Shown: positions 6,877 to 12,033 of the stretch, in pieces
Position numbering within the stretch: the first letter of the stretch is position 1
Layout of the letters: each line of letters opens with the position of its first letter
NCBI GenBank assembly: GCA_964354655.1
Contig: CAYHAL010000035.1
Location: forward strand, 1 to 12,033
DNA length: 12,033 bases
DNA from: E44-bin46 sp964354655
Lineage (GTDB): Bacteria > Chloroflexota > Dehalococcoidia > Dehalococcoidales > E44-bin46
Reading direction: 5' to 3'
Program-made: the position numbers and the translations under genes
Notes under the pieces: model-generated
The model's database searches: none
What the model was told of the DNA's origin: nothing
Seen by the model: only the letters and a program-made list of their open reading frames with translations

Positions 6877-6882
6877 ATTATA
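6877..6882 (-). promoter_or_regulatory. Leaderless-type promoter of the 6870 gene
   Basis: On the minus strand a perfect TATAAT (6877-6882) is separated by exactly six bases (GGCAGT) from the ATG at 6870. The -35 candidate TTGTTT (6900-6905) has a 17-base spacer and is weak. The predicted start point is the A of the ATG, the same geometry as at 3455-3460. Confidence 0.6.
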
Positions 6883-7007
6883 ATGATATTGTGTTGAGGA
6901 AACAAGAATGAGCCTAGATTGTTATACGCACTGTAGCTAAATAACAAGTATAGAAGGACTAGCAATCCGCTGTCTATAGCCGGAATGTCAAGCAAGGTTG
7001 GAAGGTG

Positions 7008-7040
7008 GTGCTGGGGGTGGGACTCGAACTAAAAGGATTA
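7008..7040 (-). repeat. Degenerate copy of the tRNA-Leu 3' end
   Basis: This stretch aligns with the 3' end of the intact tRNA-Leu (from 7641) with a few mismatches and one deletion. It shares an uninterrupted 13 bases, GTGGGACTCGAAC (7017-7029 against 7650-7662), and further on AAGGATTA. The T-stem can no longer pair, and no anticodon arm follows, so it is not a functional tRNA. It ends exactly where the stop codon of the DUF6512-type gene begins. Confidence 0.65.
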
Positions 7041-7574
7041 TTAGCGGGGAATACCGTAACTTCCCGTTACTGGGTCTAGGAAGATGGGCAAGTGTGGTGG
7101 ATGAAAAGTGAATACTGCATATATAACACCCAAGGAGATCAAACCGGCTAGGGCTGCTTTGTGAAGGCGCGGTGACAATCGCTCTCTTGTTAGTATCCTG
7201 TAACTGACAAGCTGTCCTAGGGCAACAGCCCCCACAAAGATGGCAATGTCAGCTATTAGGTTTTCACTCCCGGTAATAGCGGTGTATGAGTAGAAAAGTG
7301 CCATAATAGCTGCCGGCATCACGTAAAGACCGGCAGTTTTGGCAATGATGAAGTTATTAGCTAATTTCTTTAGGGGGCTATACTCAACTGCAGCATAAAA
7401 TAAGGCTGGCCAATAGGTTAGTTTAAGGTGCTCAAACACGCTCTCATTCACGGCGGCAAAGGCAGCAATAGGTCTCAACTCGCCAGACCACTCAAAGGCA
7501 AAGTGCAGCAGCGCTCCTAGACTGGCTATAACAGCGATGCCAATCAGCCCCCGCTTCCGAATCAGCCTGTTCAT
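7041..7574 (-). CDS. DUF6512-type integral membrane protein
   Basis: A 177-residue membrane protein, counted from the ATG at 7574, that matches my recollection of DUF6512. Marks are HFAFEWSG at 24-31, NESVFEHLKLTYWP at 43-56 and a closing FTFHPPHLPIF with TGSYG near the C terminus. About five hydrophobic spans are visible (roughly 9-28, 55-65, 79-100, 106-125 and 138-157). Function is unknown for the family. The ATG at 7574 is chosen because GGAG stands 5 bases before it. The ATG at 7589 overlaps the -10 box and is unlikely. The gene lies between tRNA-Leu and a degenerate copy of that tRNA's 3' end, which suggests it arrived with an insertion at the tRNA. Confidence 0.75.
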   Translation of the reverse strand: MNRLIRKRGLIGIAVIASLGALLHFAFEWSGELRPIAAFAAVNESVFEHLKLTYWPALFYAAVEYSPLKKLANNFIIAKTAGLYVMPAAIMALFYSYTAITGSENLIADIAIFVGAVALGQLVSYRILTRERLSPRLHKAALAGLISLGVIYAVFTFHPPHLPIFLDPVTGSYGIPR

Positions 7575-7587
7575 AGCTTCTCCAAAC

Positions 7588-7616
7588 ATTATACATAGGA
7601 ACGATTAACGTTCCAA
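7588..7616 (-). promoter_or_regulatory. Promoter of the DUF6512-type gene with an operator-like dyad
   Basis: On the minus strand TTGGAA (7611-7616; 4/6) is followed after 17 bases by a perfect TATAAT (7588-7593). Between the two boxes lies the inverted repeat GGAACG-ATTAA-CGTTCC (7598-7614), which overlaps the -35. The predicted start near 7581 gives a leader of only about 7 bases. Confidence 0.55.
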
Positions 7617-7641
7617 TGGTCAGTAGGAAATATCGAGCTAG

Positions 7642-7723
<82 letters not shown>

Positions 7724-7732
7724 ACGTGAATT

Positions 7733-7761
7733 ATTGTAGATGTTAGCGGTGGGCGAGTCAA
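7733..7761 (-). promoter_or_regulatory. Promoter of tRNA-Leu
   Basis: On the minus strand TTGACT (7756-7761; 5/6) and TACAAT (7733-7738; 5/6) are separated by exactly 17 bases. The predicted start near 7726 is 3 bases before the mature tRNA 5' end. Confidence 0.7.
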
Positions 7762-7779
7762 GGTTTTGCTTAACAAGGG

Positions 7780-7808
7780 TTGACAAAAGTGGTAGGTGTG
7801 ATTAATAT
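7780..7808 (+). promoter_or_regulatory. Promoter of the DUF4870-like membrane protein gene
   Basis: A perfect TTGACA (7780-7785) is followed after 17 bases by TAATAT (7803-7808; 4/6). It is arranged back to back with the tRNA-Leu promoter and leaves a leader of roughly 78 bases before the start codon. Confidence 0.45.
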
Positions 7809-7892
7809 GCGGTAACCATTTGTTATTAAATAGCCGGTTTTTTAGGGATGTCTGAACAATGAAGCAAATTTGAGATAGAAGGAGACCAGTAG

Positions 7893-8897
7893 ATGGTAGA
7901 GGAGGGAAAGCAAGCCCCATCAAGCGATTCAACGACGAGTCTAAAGCCTAATACTGCCGGGTTACTGTGTTACCTTGGTGGCTGGGTGACGGGCATAGTT
8001 TTCCTCATCATTGAAAGGAAGAACAAGCTTGTCCGCTTCCACGCCATGCAGTCCCTGGTGACGTTTGGCATCCTTCATATTATTATAGGCATCGCTGGGA
8101 GTGTTCGCGGATGGATGCCTTGGACAGTTTGGGGGTGGTGGTTCTTCTATCCAATATGGACAGCCGCAACCGTTGTTTTTGGTGTCTTTTTGGCAATTGC
8201 CATAGTACTGTGGCTATTCCTGATGCACCAGACTTATCATGGCCGCTTGGTTAGGCTGGCTGTGTTTGGTGATTTAGCCCGGAGATTGCTATCCAAGTTA
8301 GAGGGCGCCGAGGTAGAAGGTTTAGAGGAGAGGGCTGAACCCGCTGCGGCTAAACAACAACCAGAGCCACCCGCACCTGCGATAGCAAAAGAAGCAGGAA
8401 AACCCTTAGACCGTTACCTTCGGGGCACGAGGGCAGGTAGAATTGTGGCGTCTAGTGCTGCTATCGCTTGGAGTGCTTTTTTCTTGGTTTTCTTTAACTT
8501 CTTTAGTCAGTACCTAGCCATTTATTCACATGAAACCGTAGACGGTGTCAGCCGGTGGAGTATATACCCTATCCTAACCCAGGACCTAAGTCTGGTGCTT
8601 CCCATTCTAAACACGACGTTAATTCTTTCTATAATCGGCCACGCCGTTTCAATTGCTCTTGACCGATACCTGGTGCGCCAAATTACTATAATTGTCTTGA
8701 ACACACTTGCTATGGTTACCGTTTTGACTTTCCTGAGGGTGTTTCCCTTTGATTTCAGTGTGGTGCCTATTGCCAATCTAGCTAGTATTCTCCCCACAGT
8801 GACCGTAATAGTTCTGATTGCTATCACCGTTGGGTTAGGAATCGGGGCACTCGTTAGATTCATAAAGCTCATTATTAACGTATCTAGGCGCGCTTAA
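7893..8897 (+). CDS. Two-part membrane protein: DUF4870-like N half plus C-terminal four-span domain
   Basis: A 334-residue membrane protein. Residues about 20-135 look like DUF4870: TAGLLCYLGGWVTGIVFLII at 21-40, then ERKNKLVRFHAMQS at 41-54, and two more hydrophobic stretches up to about 111. Residues 135-172 are a soluble linker rich in Glu, Ala and Pro. Residues about 180-334 carry four further spans (near 185-207, 232-254, 263-285 and 298-325). The second half contains GRIVASSAAIAW and FPFDFS, which recall C-terminal domains of other uncharacterised bacterial membrane proteins, though I cannot name the family. AAGGAG at 7880-7885 stands 7 bases before the ATG. No enzymatic motif is visible, and function is unknown. 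Confidence 0.8.
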   Translation: MVEEGKQAPSSDSTTSLKPNTAGLLCYLGGWVTGIVFLIIERKNKLVRFHAMQSLVTFGILHIIIGIAGSVRGWMPWTVWGWWFFYPIWTAATVVFGVFLAIAIVLWLFLMHQTYHGRLVRLAVFGDLARRLLSKLEGAEVEGLEERAEPAAAKQQPEPPAPAIAKEAGKPLDRYLRGTRAGRIVASSAAIAWSAFFLVFFNFFSQYLAIYSHETVDGVSRWSIYPILTQDLSLVLPILNTTLILSIIGHAVSIALDRYLVRQITIIVLNTLAMVTVLTFLRVFPFDFSVVPIANLASILPTVTVIVLIAITVGLGIGALVRFIKLIINVSRRA

Positions 8898-8918
8898 CGA
8901 GAGGCAAATTCTATCATA

Positions 8919-8939
8919 GGCGCACAAACACCGTGTGCC
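8919..8939. terminator. Hairpin between convergent genes, possible bidirectional terminator
   Basis: GGCGCAC (8919-8925) pairs with GTGTGCC (8933-8939) over 7 bp, including one G-U, around a 7-base loop. It lies 21 bases past the stop of the DUF4870-like gene and 34 bases past the stop of the small gene on the other strand. Neither side has a strong T tract, so the call is moderate. Confidence 0.4.
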
Positions 8940-8973
8940 ATATATTAGTTATGCGTTTGTAGTAAACGTAACC

Positions 8974-9072
8974 CTAACTCTTGGAATTTTGAGTCCTTCG
9001 CCGTCTATACCAGATGAAGACCACTCCAAGAGCAGCGATTATTGCTACCGCACCCCAAATTGGCATTTGCAT
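8974..9072 (-). CDS. 32-residue single-span membrane protein
   Basis: A short gene, too small for most gene finders, with an almost ideal ribosome-binding site: AGGAGGTGA (9078-9086) places AGGAGG 8 bases before the ATG at 9072. The 32-residue product begins MQMPIWGAVAIIAALGVVFI and continues WYRRRRTQNSKS to a TAG. Residues about 4-21 form one membrane span, followed at once by four consecutive arginines. Under the positive-inside rule this puts the C terminus in the cytoplasm. It resembles small membrane proteins that modulate larger partners, but the partner is unknown. It converges with the DUF4870-like membrane protein gene. A second in-frame ATG two codons later is a less likely start. 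Confidence 0.72.
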   Translation of the reverse strand: MQMPIWGAVAIIAALGVVFIWYRRRRTQNSKS

Positions 9073-9264
9073 TTTATTCACCTCCTCTCTTCAAGAACTC
9101 CCTTCTTTGCTTTAAGCTAATAATCCCAAGTATTATTTAAACTAACTCCTCCAAGCTGGGCTGACAATCCCTCATTAGAACTAATTTTTGATATGACATT
9201 AGTACTACTGCTTAACATGCCAGATGAGTAGCGAATTGATAGTCCCTTTTACTTGGTTGTCTTG
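9073..9264. other. Intergenic region with little recognisable content
   Basis: Upstream of the 32-residue gene on the minus strand, TTGTCA (9163-9168) resembles a -35 box but has no convincing -10 at the right distance. Otherwise I see no RNA gene, repeat or open frame here. The region ends at the extended -10 promoter of the zinc-ribbon pair. Confidence 0.4.
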
Positions 9265-9273
9265 TGGTATAAT
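9265..9273 (+). promoter_or_regulatory. Extended -10 promoter of the zinc-ribbon/membrane pair
   Basis: TGG precedes a perfect TATAAT (9268-9273), an extended -10 element. No good -35 is visible at the right spacing. Transcription would start near 9280, giving a leader of about 62 bases. Confidence 0.5.
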
Positions 9274-9341
9274 GATGGGCGAAGGCTTGCAATCTGGAAG
9301 GAAGGTTTACTAAATAAAAGTATTAACACAGAGATAGGAAC

Positions 9342-9632
9342 ATGGAGCTTAATGAAGAGCAAAAAAAACAAATGCTAAAGCGCCTTGACGAGGTTTGGGG
9401 TGCTGAGCAGGTTTGTTCCGTTTGTCGGCACAACAAATGGGAAGTGTATGATACGGTATTCGAGGTCAGAGAGTTTGTCGGTGGTAGTGTAAATGTAAGT
9501 GGTGGTGCTATTATCCCCTGTATTGCAGTGACATGTAAGCATTGCAGCAACACGTTATTCTTTAATGCTATTAAGTTAGGTCTCGTGCCCCCTCCGGAGA
9601 AGGAAGAGAAGGGTGAAAAAGAGGCAGTCTAA
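9342..9632 (+). CDS. Zinc-ribbon protein of unknown function
   Basis: A 96-residue protein with two CxxC knuckles (C25/C28 in CSVC and C65/C68 in CKHC, plus C60), enough for one zinc ribbon. The segment between them, WEVYDTVFEVREF and GGAIIPCIAVTC, followed by LFFNAIKLGLV, resembles a widespread uncharacterised group of small bacterial zinc-ribbon proteins. The C-terminal tail is Glu/Lys-rich and probably flexible. AGGA stands 4 bases before the ATG, which is a modest site. The last 20 bases overlap the next gene, so the two are expected to be coexpressed and coupled in translation. Function cannot be assigned from the sequence. Confidence 0.78.
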   Translation: MELNEEQKKQMLKRLDEVWGAEQVCSVCRHNKWEVYDTVFEVREFVGGSVNVSGGAIIPCIAVTCKHCSNTLFFNAIKLGLVPPPEKEEKGEKEAV

Positions 9633-10008
9633 TATCACTTTTGCTCATAAGCTAGATATTGAGTATCCAGAGCAGGAGAGCGCATATTTAGTTCCGAAAT
9701 CAGATTGGAAACGTTTGAGGAAGAGGGTGGAGGGGATTAAATCTTCCAATCCAATCGTTTTCAGTATGGCAACCACTTCTCTTGGTCTTGGCATCTTTAA
9801 TGTGATTGCTGGAAATTGGGTAGTATACGTTCCGTCCTTTATAGTTTGTGGATTTTTGATGGCTATTCACTACAAATATCAACGCAGCCAGGAGGCCCAC
9901 TCTAGGCAAGACGCCATAGACTGTCTAGACGAGATTGAGGAGAAGTTCCCGAAACATACCGAGACCGAACCCACGAATACGATGCCCACAAGAAAAGATA
10001 ATGGTTGA
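9613..10008 (+). CDS. Two-span membrane protein coupled to the zinc-ribbon gene
   Basis: A 131-residue protein with GTG start at 9613, preceded by the purine run GGAGAAGGAAGAGAAGG that lies inside the upstream gene. The first 45 residues are soluble. Two hydrophobic spans follow at about 48-66 (IVFSMATTSLGLGIFNVIAG) and 69-86 (VVYVPSFIVCGFLMAIHY). A charged cytoplasmic tail closes it (HSRQDAIDCLDEIEEKF). A two-span hairpin with both ends inside is the simplest topology. I do not recognise the family. The tight overlap with the zinc-ribbon gene suggests a joint role. The stop codon is only 9 bases from the encoded CCA of tRNA-Cys on the opposite strand. Confidence 0.72.
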   Translation: MKKRQSNITFAHKLDIEYPEQESAYLVPKSDWKRLRKRVEGIKSSNPIVFSMATTSLGLGIFNVIAGNWVVYVPSFIVCGFLMAIHYKYQRSQEAHSRQDAIDCLDEIEEKFPKHTETEPTNTMPTRKDNG

Positions 10009-10017
10009 CACAATAAT

Positions 10018-10092
10018 TGGAGGCGACGACCGGATTCGAACCGGTGCATAGGGGTTTTGCAGACCCCCGCCTTTCCACTTGGCTACGTCGCC
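10018..10092 (-). tRNA. tRNA-Cys (anticodon GCA)
   Basis: On the minus strand the acceptor GGCGACG pairs fully with CGTCGCC, the discriminator is U as usual for cysteine, and CCA is encoded (10018-10020). The anticodon stem GGGGT/ACCCC closes CTGCAAA with anticodon GCA at 10058-10060. The T arm is ACCGG-TTCGAAT-CCGGT. Confidence 0.96.
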
Positions 10093-10096
10093 TCAC

Positions 10097-10177
10097 TGGA
10101 GCGGAAGACGAGATCCGAACTCGCGACCTCTTCCTTGGCAAGGAAGTGAACCAAAACCAACCAGCTACCAGCTTCGC
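10097..10177 (-). pseudogene. tRNA-Gly (GCC) with intact 3' half and degenerate 5' half
   Basis: On the minus strand the 3' part is complete: anticodon arm CTTCC-TTGCCAA-GGAAG with anticodon GCC at 10137-10139, T arm GCGAG-TTCGGAT-CTCGT, acceptor strand CTTCCGC, U discriminator and encoded CCA (10097-10099). The 5' part fails. Where GCGGAAG is expected there is only GCGAAG at 10172-10177, followed by an apparent CTGG insertion, and the D stem cannot form. A palindrome, CTTGGCCAAG with GCTAG/CTAGC flanks (10176-10196), follows directly. Either this is a decayed gene, or a 3' half left by integration into a tRNA gene. Confidence 0.65.
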
Positions 10178-10265
10178 TAGCTTGGCCAAGCCTAGCTTTG
10201 GCTTCACCTCCTTTCTTTTACAAGGATGTTATCACCGTGTCCCATAGCCGCAATATGTGGACGTG

Positions 10266-10709
10266 CTAATCACTCATCCACTCGGTTACTATCTGCTTAC
10301 TCATGAAAGCTACTAGCCATAGCATTGTGGATGCCACGACAAATGGCATTATCGCTCTGAGTAGCTCACCAATTCGAGAAGGAGCAGATGCCCTGGGTAT
10401 CTCAACCGGTCGTGTTCTGAAAGGCTGCGGTATTGCTAACACTGTCGATTGGACACGGCTAGCCTCAACTCCCTGCCCTCTTAAGAGCTGTTCACGCTGC
10501 TCTGGCAAATCAGGATACCTTTCATGCGCCCACCGTCTCAGAGTTCGCTCATCCGGAATCTCATACGACGGATACCTGTCCGCTAGGCGGATTTGCACCT
10601 CTGCCTTGCTGATTATTCCAGCTTCGAATTGTCTGTGGAGCTCCACAGCATATAACCTATACTCCGCTGGCCATTCCGACCCCCGCGGTGAACATGCCCT
10701 AACTACCAT
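10266..10709 (-). CDS. Helix-turn-helix-like protein with C-terminal membrane anchor
   Basis: A 147-residue protein I cannot name. Residues about 15-64 look like a compact helical DNA-binding unit, with LHRQFEAGIISKAEVQIRLA leading into ERTLRRWAHERYPD, as in helix-turn-helix heads of recombinases and transposition-related proteins. Residues 70-115 are a polar linker. Residues about 117-137 (LRAIMPFVVASTMLWLVAF) form one membrane span near the C terminus. An HTH domain followed by a tail anchor would resemble membrane-tethered regulators. The ATG at 10709 directly abuts AGGAG, a poor spacing, so the start is uncertain. The frame is preferred over the antisense one on composition. Confidence 0.6.
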   Translation of the reverse strand: MVVRACSPRGSEWPAEYRLYAVELHRQFEAGIISKAEVQIRLADRYPSYEIPDERTLRRWAHERYPDLPEQREQLLRGQGVEASRVQSTVLAIPQPFRTRPVEIPRASAPSRIGELLRAIMPFVVASTMLWLVAFMSKQIVTEWMSD

Positions 10710-10744
10710 CTCCTATGTCCTCTATTTGTCCCCTACACCTTCCT

Positions 10745-10773
10745 ATTCTATGCCAAAATTGAGTGTAATGCAA
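10745..10773 (-). promoter_or_regulatory. Candidate promoter of the HTH/membrane-anchor gene
   Basis: On the minus strand TTGCAT (10768-10773; 3/6) and TAGAAT (10745-10750; 5/6) are separated by 17 bases, with a predicted start near 10738. Confidence 0.35.
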
Positions 10774-11070
10774 CAAGGAACTGAAGGAATAAACCATCGT
10801 GGAGCTGGCTTGAGATGCTGTGTGATTCATGGCGCTAATATCTGTCCAACATGTGGAGGCTCGGGTATCGTGGCATCTCCACGGTGGCAGGATCAAGCTC
10901 GGAAGGGAGGAATAAAGAGCTATCTAGCTAGTCTTCAGAGAGAGAATCTATCGATGAAAGAACGCGGCGCACTCGGCGGCAGGCCCCGAGCGCTGACTAT
11001 AAAAAATCTGAAGGAAAGGAGGAAGTTCGCGCCAGACCCGCATGAGACTCGGGGCTTGCCGCTCCAGTAA
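10750..11070 (+). CDS. Small Cys/His protein, probably altered at its 3' end by an IS fragment
   Basis: A 106-residue frame that I do not recognise with certainty. It contains C24-x2-H27-x4-C32-x2-C35 (CVIHGANICPTC), a possible zinc-binding knuckle. A basic helical stretch KGGIKSYLASLQRENLSMKE (53-72) and GGRPRALTIKNLKERRK (76-92) follow. The last dozen residues are read from DNA where a transposase remnant begins in another frame, so the native C terminus may be lost. No ribosome-binding site stands before the ATG at 10750. A TTG within LRCC (10810), preceded by GGAG, is an alternative start. The 5' region overlaps the promoter of the divergent gene. Confidence 0.45.
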   Translation: MPKLSVMQQGTEGINHRGAGLRCCVIHGANICPTCGGSGIVASPRWQDQARKGGIKSYLASLQRENLSMKERGALGGRPRALTIKNLKERRKFAPDPHETRGLPLQ

Positions 11071-11297
11071 AAACACTGTTCATAGAGCCGGGGAGCCCCT
11101 GGGAGAACGGGTACATAGAATCATTCAATGGAAAGCTGAGAGATGAACTACTCAACTGTGAGGTATTCTATACTTTGACTGAAGCGAAGGTATTGATTGA
11201 GCAGTGGCGGAAGGAGTACAATCAAGTACGGCCTCATAGCTCTTTAGGCTACCGGCCGCCTGCTCCTGAGGCTAGAATACCGGTAACTCTAACTTAA
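11046..11297 (+). pseudogene. Truncated IS3-family transposase (C-terminal part of the DDE domain)
   Basis: An open frame with a clear IS3-family OrfB C terminus: KTLFIEPGSPWENGYIESFN, then LRDELLNCEVFYTLTEAK, IEQWRKEYN and VRPHSSLGYRPPAPEA, ending in TAA at 11295-11297. It keeps the third catalytic residue, the Glu of ESFN, and lacks both catalytic Asp residues and the whole N-terminal half. An in-frame TGA at 11043 blocks upstream reading. No OrfA is present. The piece cannot act as a transposase. Confidence 0.88.
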
Positions 11298-11326
11298 CAA
11301 GTGGTATCCTTTATGGGGGCGGGTCA
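11046..11326 (+). mobile_element. Right-end remnant of an IS3-type insertion sequence
   Basis: After the transposase stop, the bases GGTATCCTTTATGGGGGCGG and GTCA run to 11326. This resembles the right terminal repeat of IS3-like elements, whose ends have the form TG...CA. No matching left end is found in the window, so the element is 5'-truncated. Its left border lies near 11040, inside the end of the preceding small gene. Confidence 0.65.
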
Positions 11327-11465
11327 ACAAGATGATAGGAGAAATTGGCAATTAATACTTGTATTATGCTTTCATAGGAGGATATTCAAAAACAAGTGGT
11401 CAAGAAAATCAAAAAACGTAAAGGCCGATTAAGAATTTGCCATTATGTTCTTATGGGAGTCACAA

Positions 11466-12033
11466 ATGCAAATGGTAGATCCACATATACACATAGATTC
11501 GCGTACACGTGAGGATTTAGCTTCGATGGCTACCGCCGGGATAATTGCAGTGGTAACCCTAACCTACTATCCCCATCTTCACTTATCTATCAGTTCACAG
11601 ACTTTATTGGACTACTTTGAGCGCGCTATCAATTTCGAGACCTGGAGGGGGAGACAGGAGCTTATAGATGTATATGTTGGTATTTCCCTTAACCCAGTCA
11701 GCATTCCCCCAGACTATGATAAGGTCTTAGAAGCAATCCCTAAGTATATTCGTAAGGAAAGAGTAGTAGCCATAGGCGAGATCGGCCTTGAGCCAGGCTC
11801 GCAGACGTGCCCTGACCTAACCCGCCAGAGGGAGATCGTCAAGGCGCAATTGAAAATATCTAAGGAGCATGGTATACCGGTGGTCTTTCATACCCCACAC
11901 TTAGACAAGGAAACTTGGGTTGAGCAATATCTGGACCTGATAGGGCAAGAGAAAGTGGCGCCCAGCAAAGTGGTAATAGACCATGCTGATGCTTCGGTAA
12001 CGAAAAAGGTCTTTGATTTTGGTTGTAATGTTG
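11466..12033 (+). CDS. TatD-like metal-dependent hydrolase (partial, runs off the window)
   Basis: The first 189 codons of a gene continuing past the right edge. Metal-binding positions of the TatD-related family are visible: DPHIH at 5-9 (H7, H9), AIGEIGLE at 102-109 (E105), VVFHTPH at 139-145 (H142) and IDHAD at 171-175 (H173). The combination DPHIHIDSRT and FHTPHLDK fits a TatD-related group of uncharacterised hydrolases more than the canonical DNA-exonuclease TatD. The ATG at 11466 has GGGAG 6 bases upstream. The gene starts 139 bases after the IS remnant and seems intact at its 5' end. The substrate is unknown. Confidence 0.85.
   Translation, partial: MQMVDPHIHIDSRTREDLASMATAGIIAVVTLTYYPHLHLSISSQTLLDYFERAINFETWRGRQELIDVYVGISLNPVSIPPDYDKVLEAIPKYIRKERVVAIGEIGLEPGSQTCPDLTRQREIVKAQLKISKEHGIPVVFHTPHLDKETWVEQYLDLIGQEKVAPSKVVIDHADASVTKKVFDFGCNV

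Noticed and set aside
9902..10207. Minus-strand frame with GTG start after AGGAGG at about 10207
   Set aside because: It reads straight through the tRNA-Gly remnant and tRNA-Cys. Phrases like RVRISSSAP are the usual false translation of tRNA genes.
10303..10749. Upstream part of the long plus-strand frame ending at 11070
   Set aside because: It is antisense to the HTH/anchor gene and has Ser/Cys-rich shadow composition. Only the part from about 10750 has domain-like features.
11396..11512. Short frame from a GTG at 11396 (VVKKIKKRKGRLRICHYVLM...) near AGGAGG at 11377
   Set aside because: The AGGAGG is about 14 bases away, the frame overlaps the well-supported TatD-like start, and no family resemblance is visible.

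Overview
The window looks like a bacterial chromosome segment of moderate GC, most likely from an uncultivated Chloroflexota (Dehalococcoidia-like) lineage. That placement is an inference from the split transketolase, the Ctc-type L25 with an acidic Ala/Glu tail and the many tiny Zn-ribbon and membrane proteins; no marker gene here proves it. A 100-N scaffold gap shows it comes from a draft or metagenome assembly.

Bases 1-6270 are mostly housekeeping genes. A RadC-family gene (175-1029, +) converges on and overlaps comF (989-1690, -). Upstream of comF on the minus strand lie a small zinc-ribbon gene (1733-1945) with its own promoter, a thpR-type RNA cyclic phosphodiesterase (1991-2593) and an amidohydrolase (2597-3448). 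The last two are 3 bases apart and probably cotranscribed from a promoter that places the start point on the amidohydrolase ATG. Next is ribosomal protein L25 (minus strand), whose 3' end is split by the N gap. Identical 55-bp sequences flank the gap, and collapsing them restores a complete 213-residue protein. Divergent from L25 are the two transketolase subunits (4415-6270, +), adjacent and tightly spaced, with a 12-bp perfect hairpin near the 5' end.

Bases 6300-9100 hold membrane-protein genes and a tRNA: a membrane-anchored protein of unknown function (6310-6870, -) with a leaderless-type promoter, a DUF6512-type membrane protein (7041-7574, -), tRNA-Leu(TAA) (7642-7723, -), a DUF4870-like two-part membrane protein (7893-8897, +), and a previously unlisted 32-residue single-span protein (8974-9072, -). 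A degenerate copy of the 3' end of tRNA-Leu sits just beyond the DUF6512 gene, so that gene is bracketed by tRNA 3'-end repeats.

Bases 9250-12033 look accessory: an overlapping zinc-ribbon and two-span membrane-protein pair, tRNA-Cys(GCA), a tRNA-Gly(GCC) with an intact 3' half but a degenerate 5' half, a helix-turn-helix-like protein with a C-terminal membrane anchor, a small Cys/His protein abutting a truncated IS3-type transposase, and the start of a TatD-like metal-dependent hydrolase that runs off the window. Two damaged tRNA copies and an IS remnant within about 4.3 kb mark 7000-11330 as a site of repeated insertion and decay. No complete mobile element, CRISPR array or recognisable defence system is visible.
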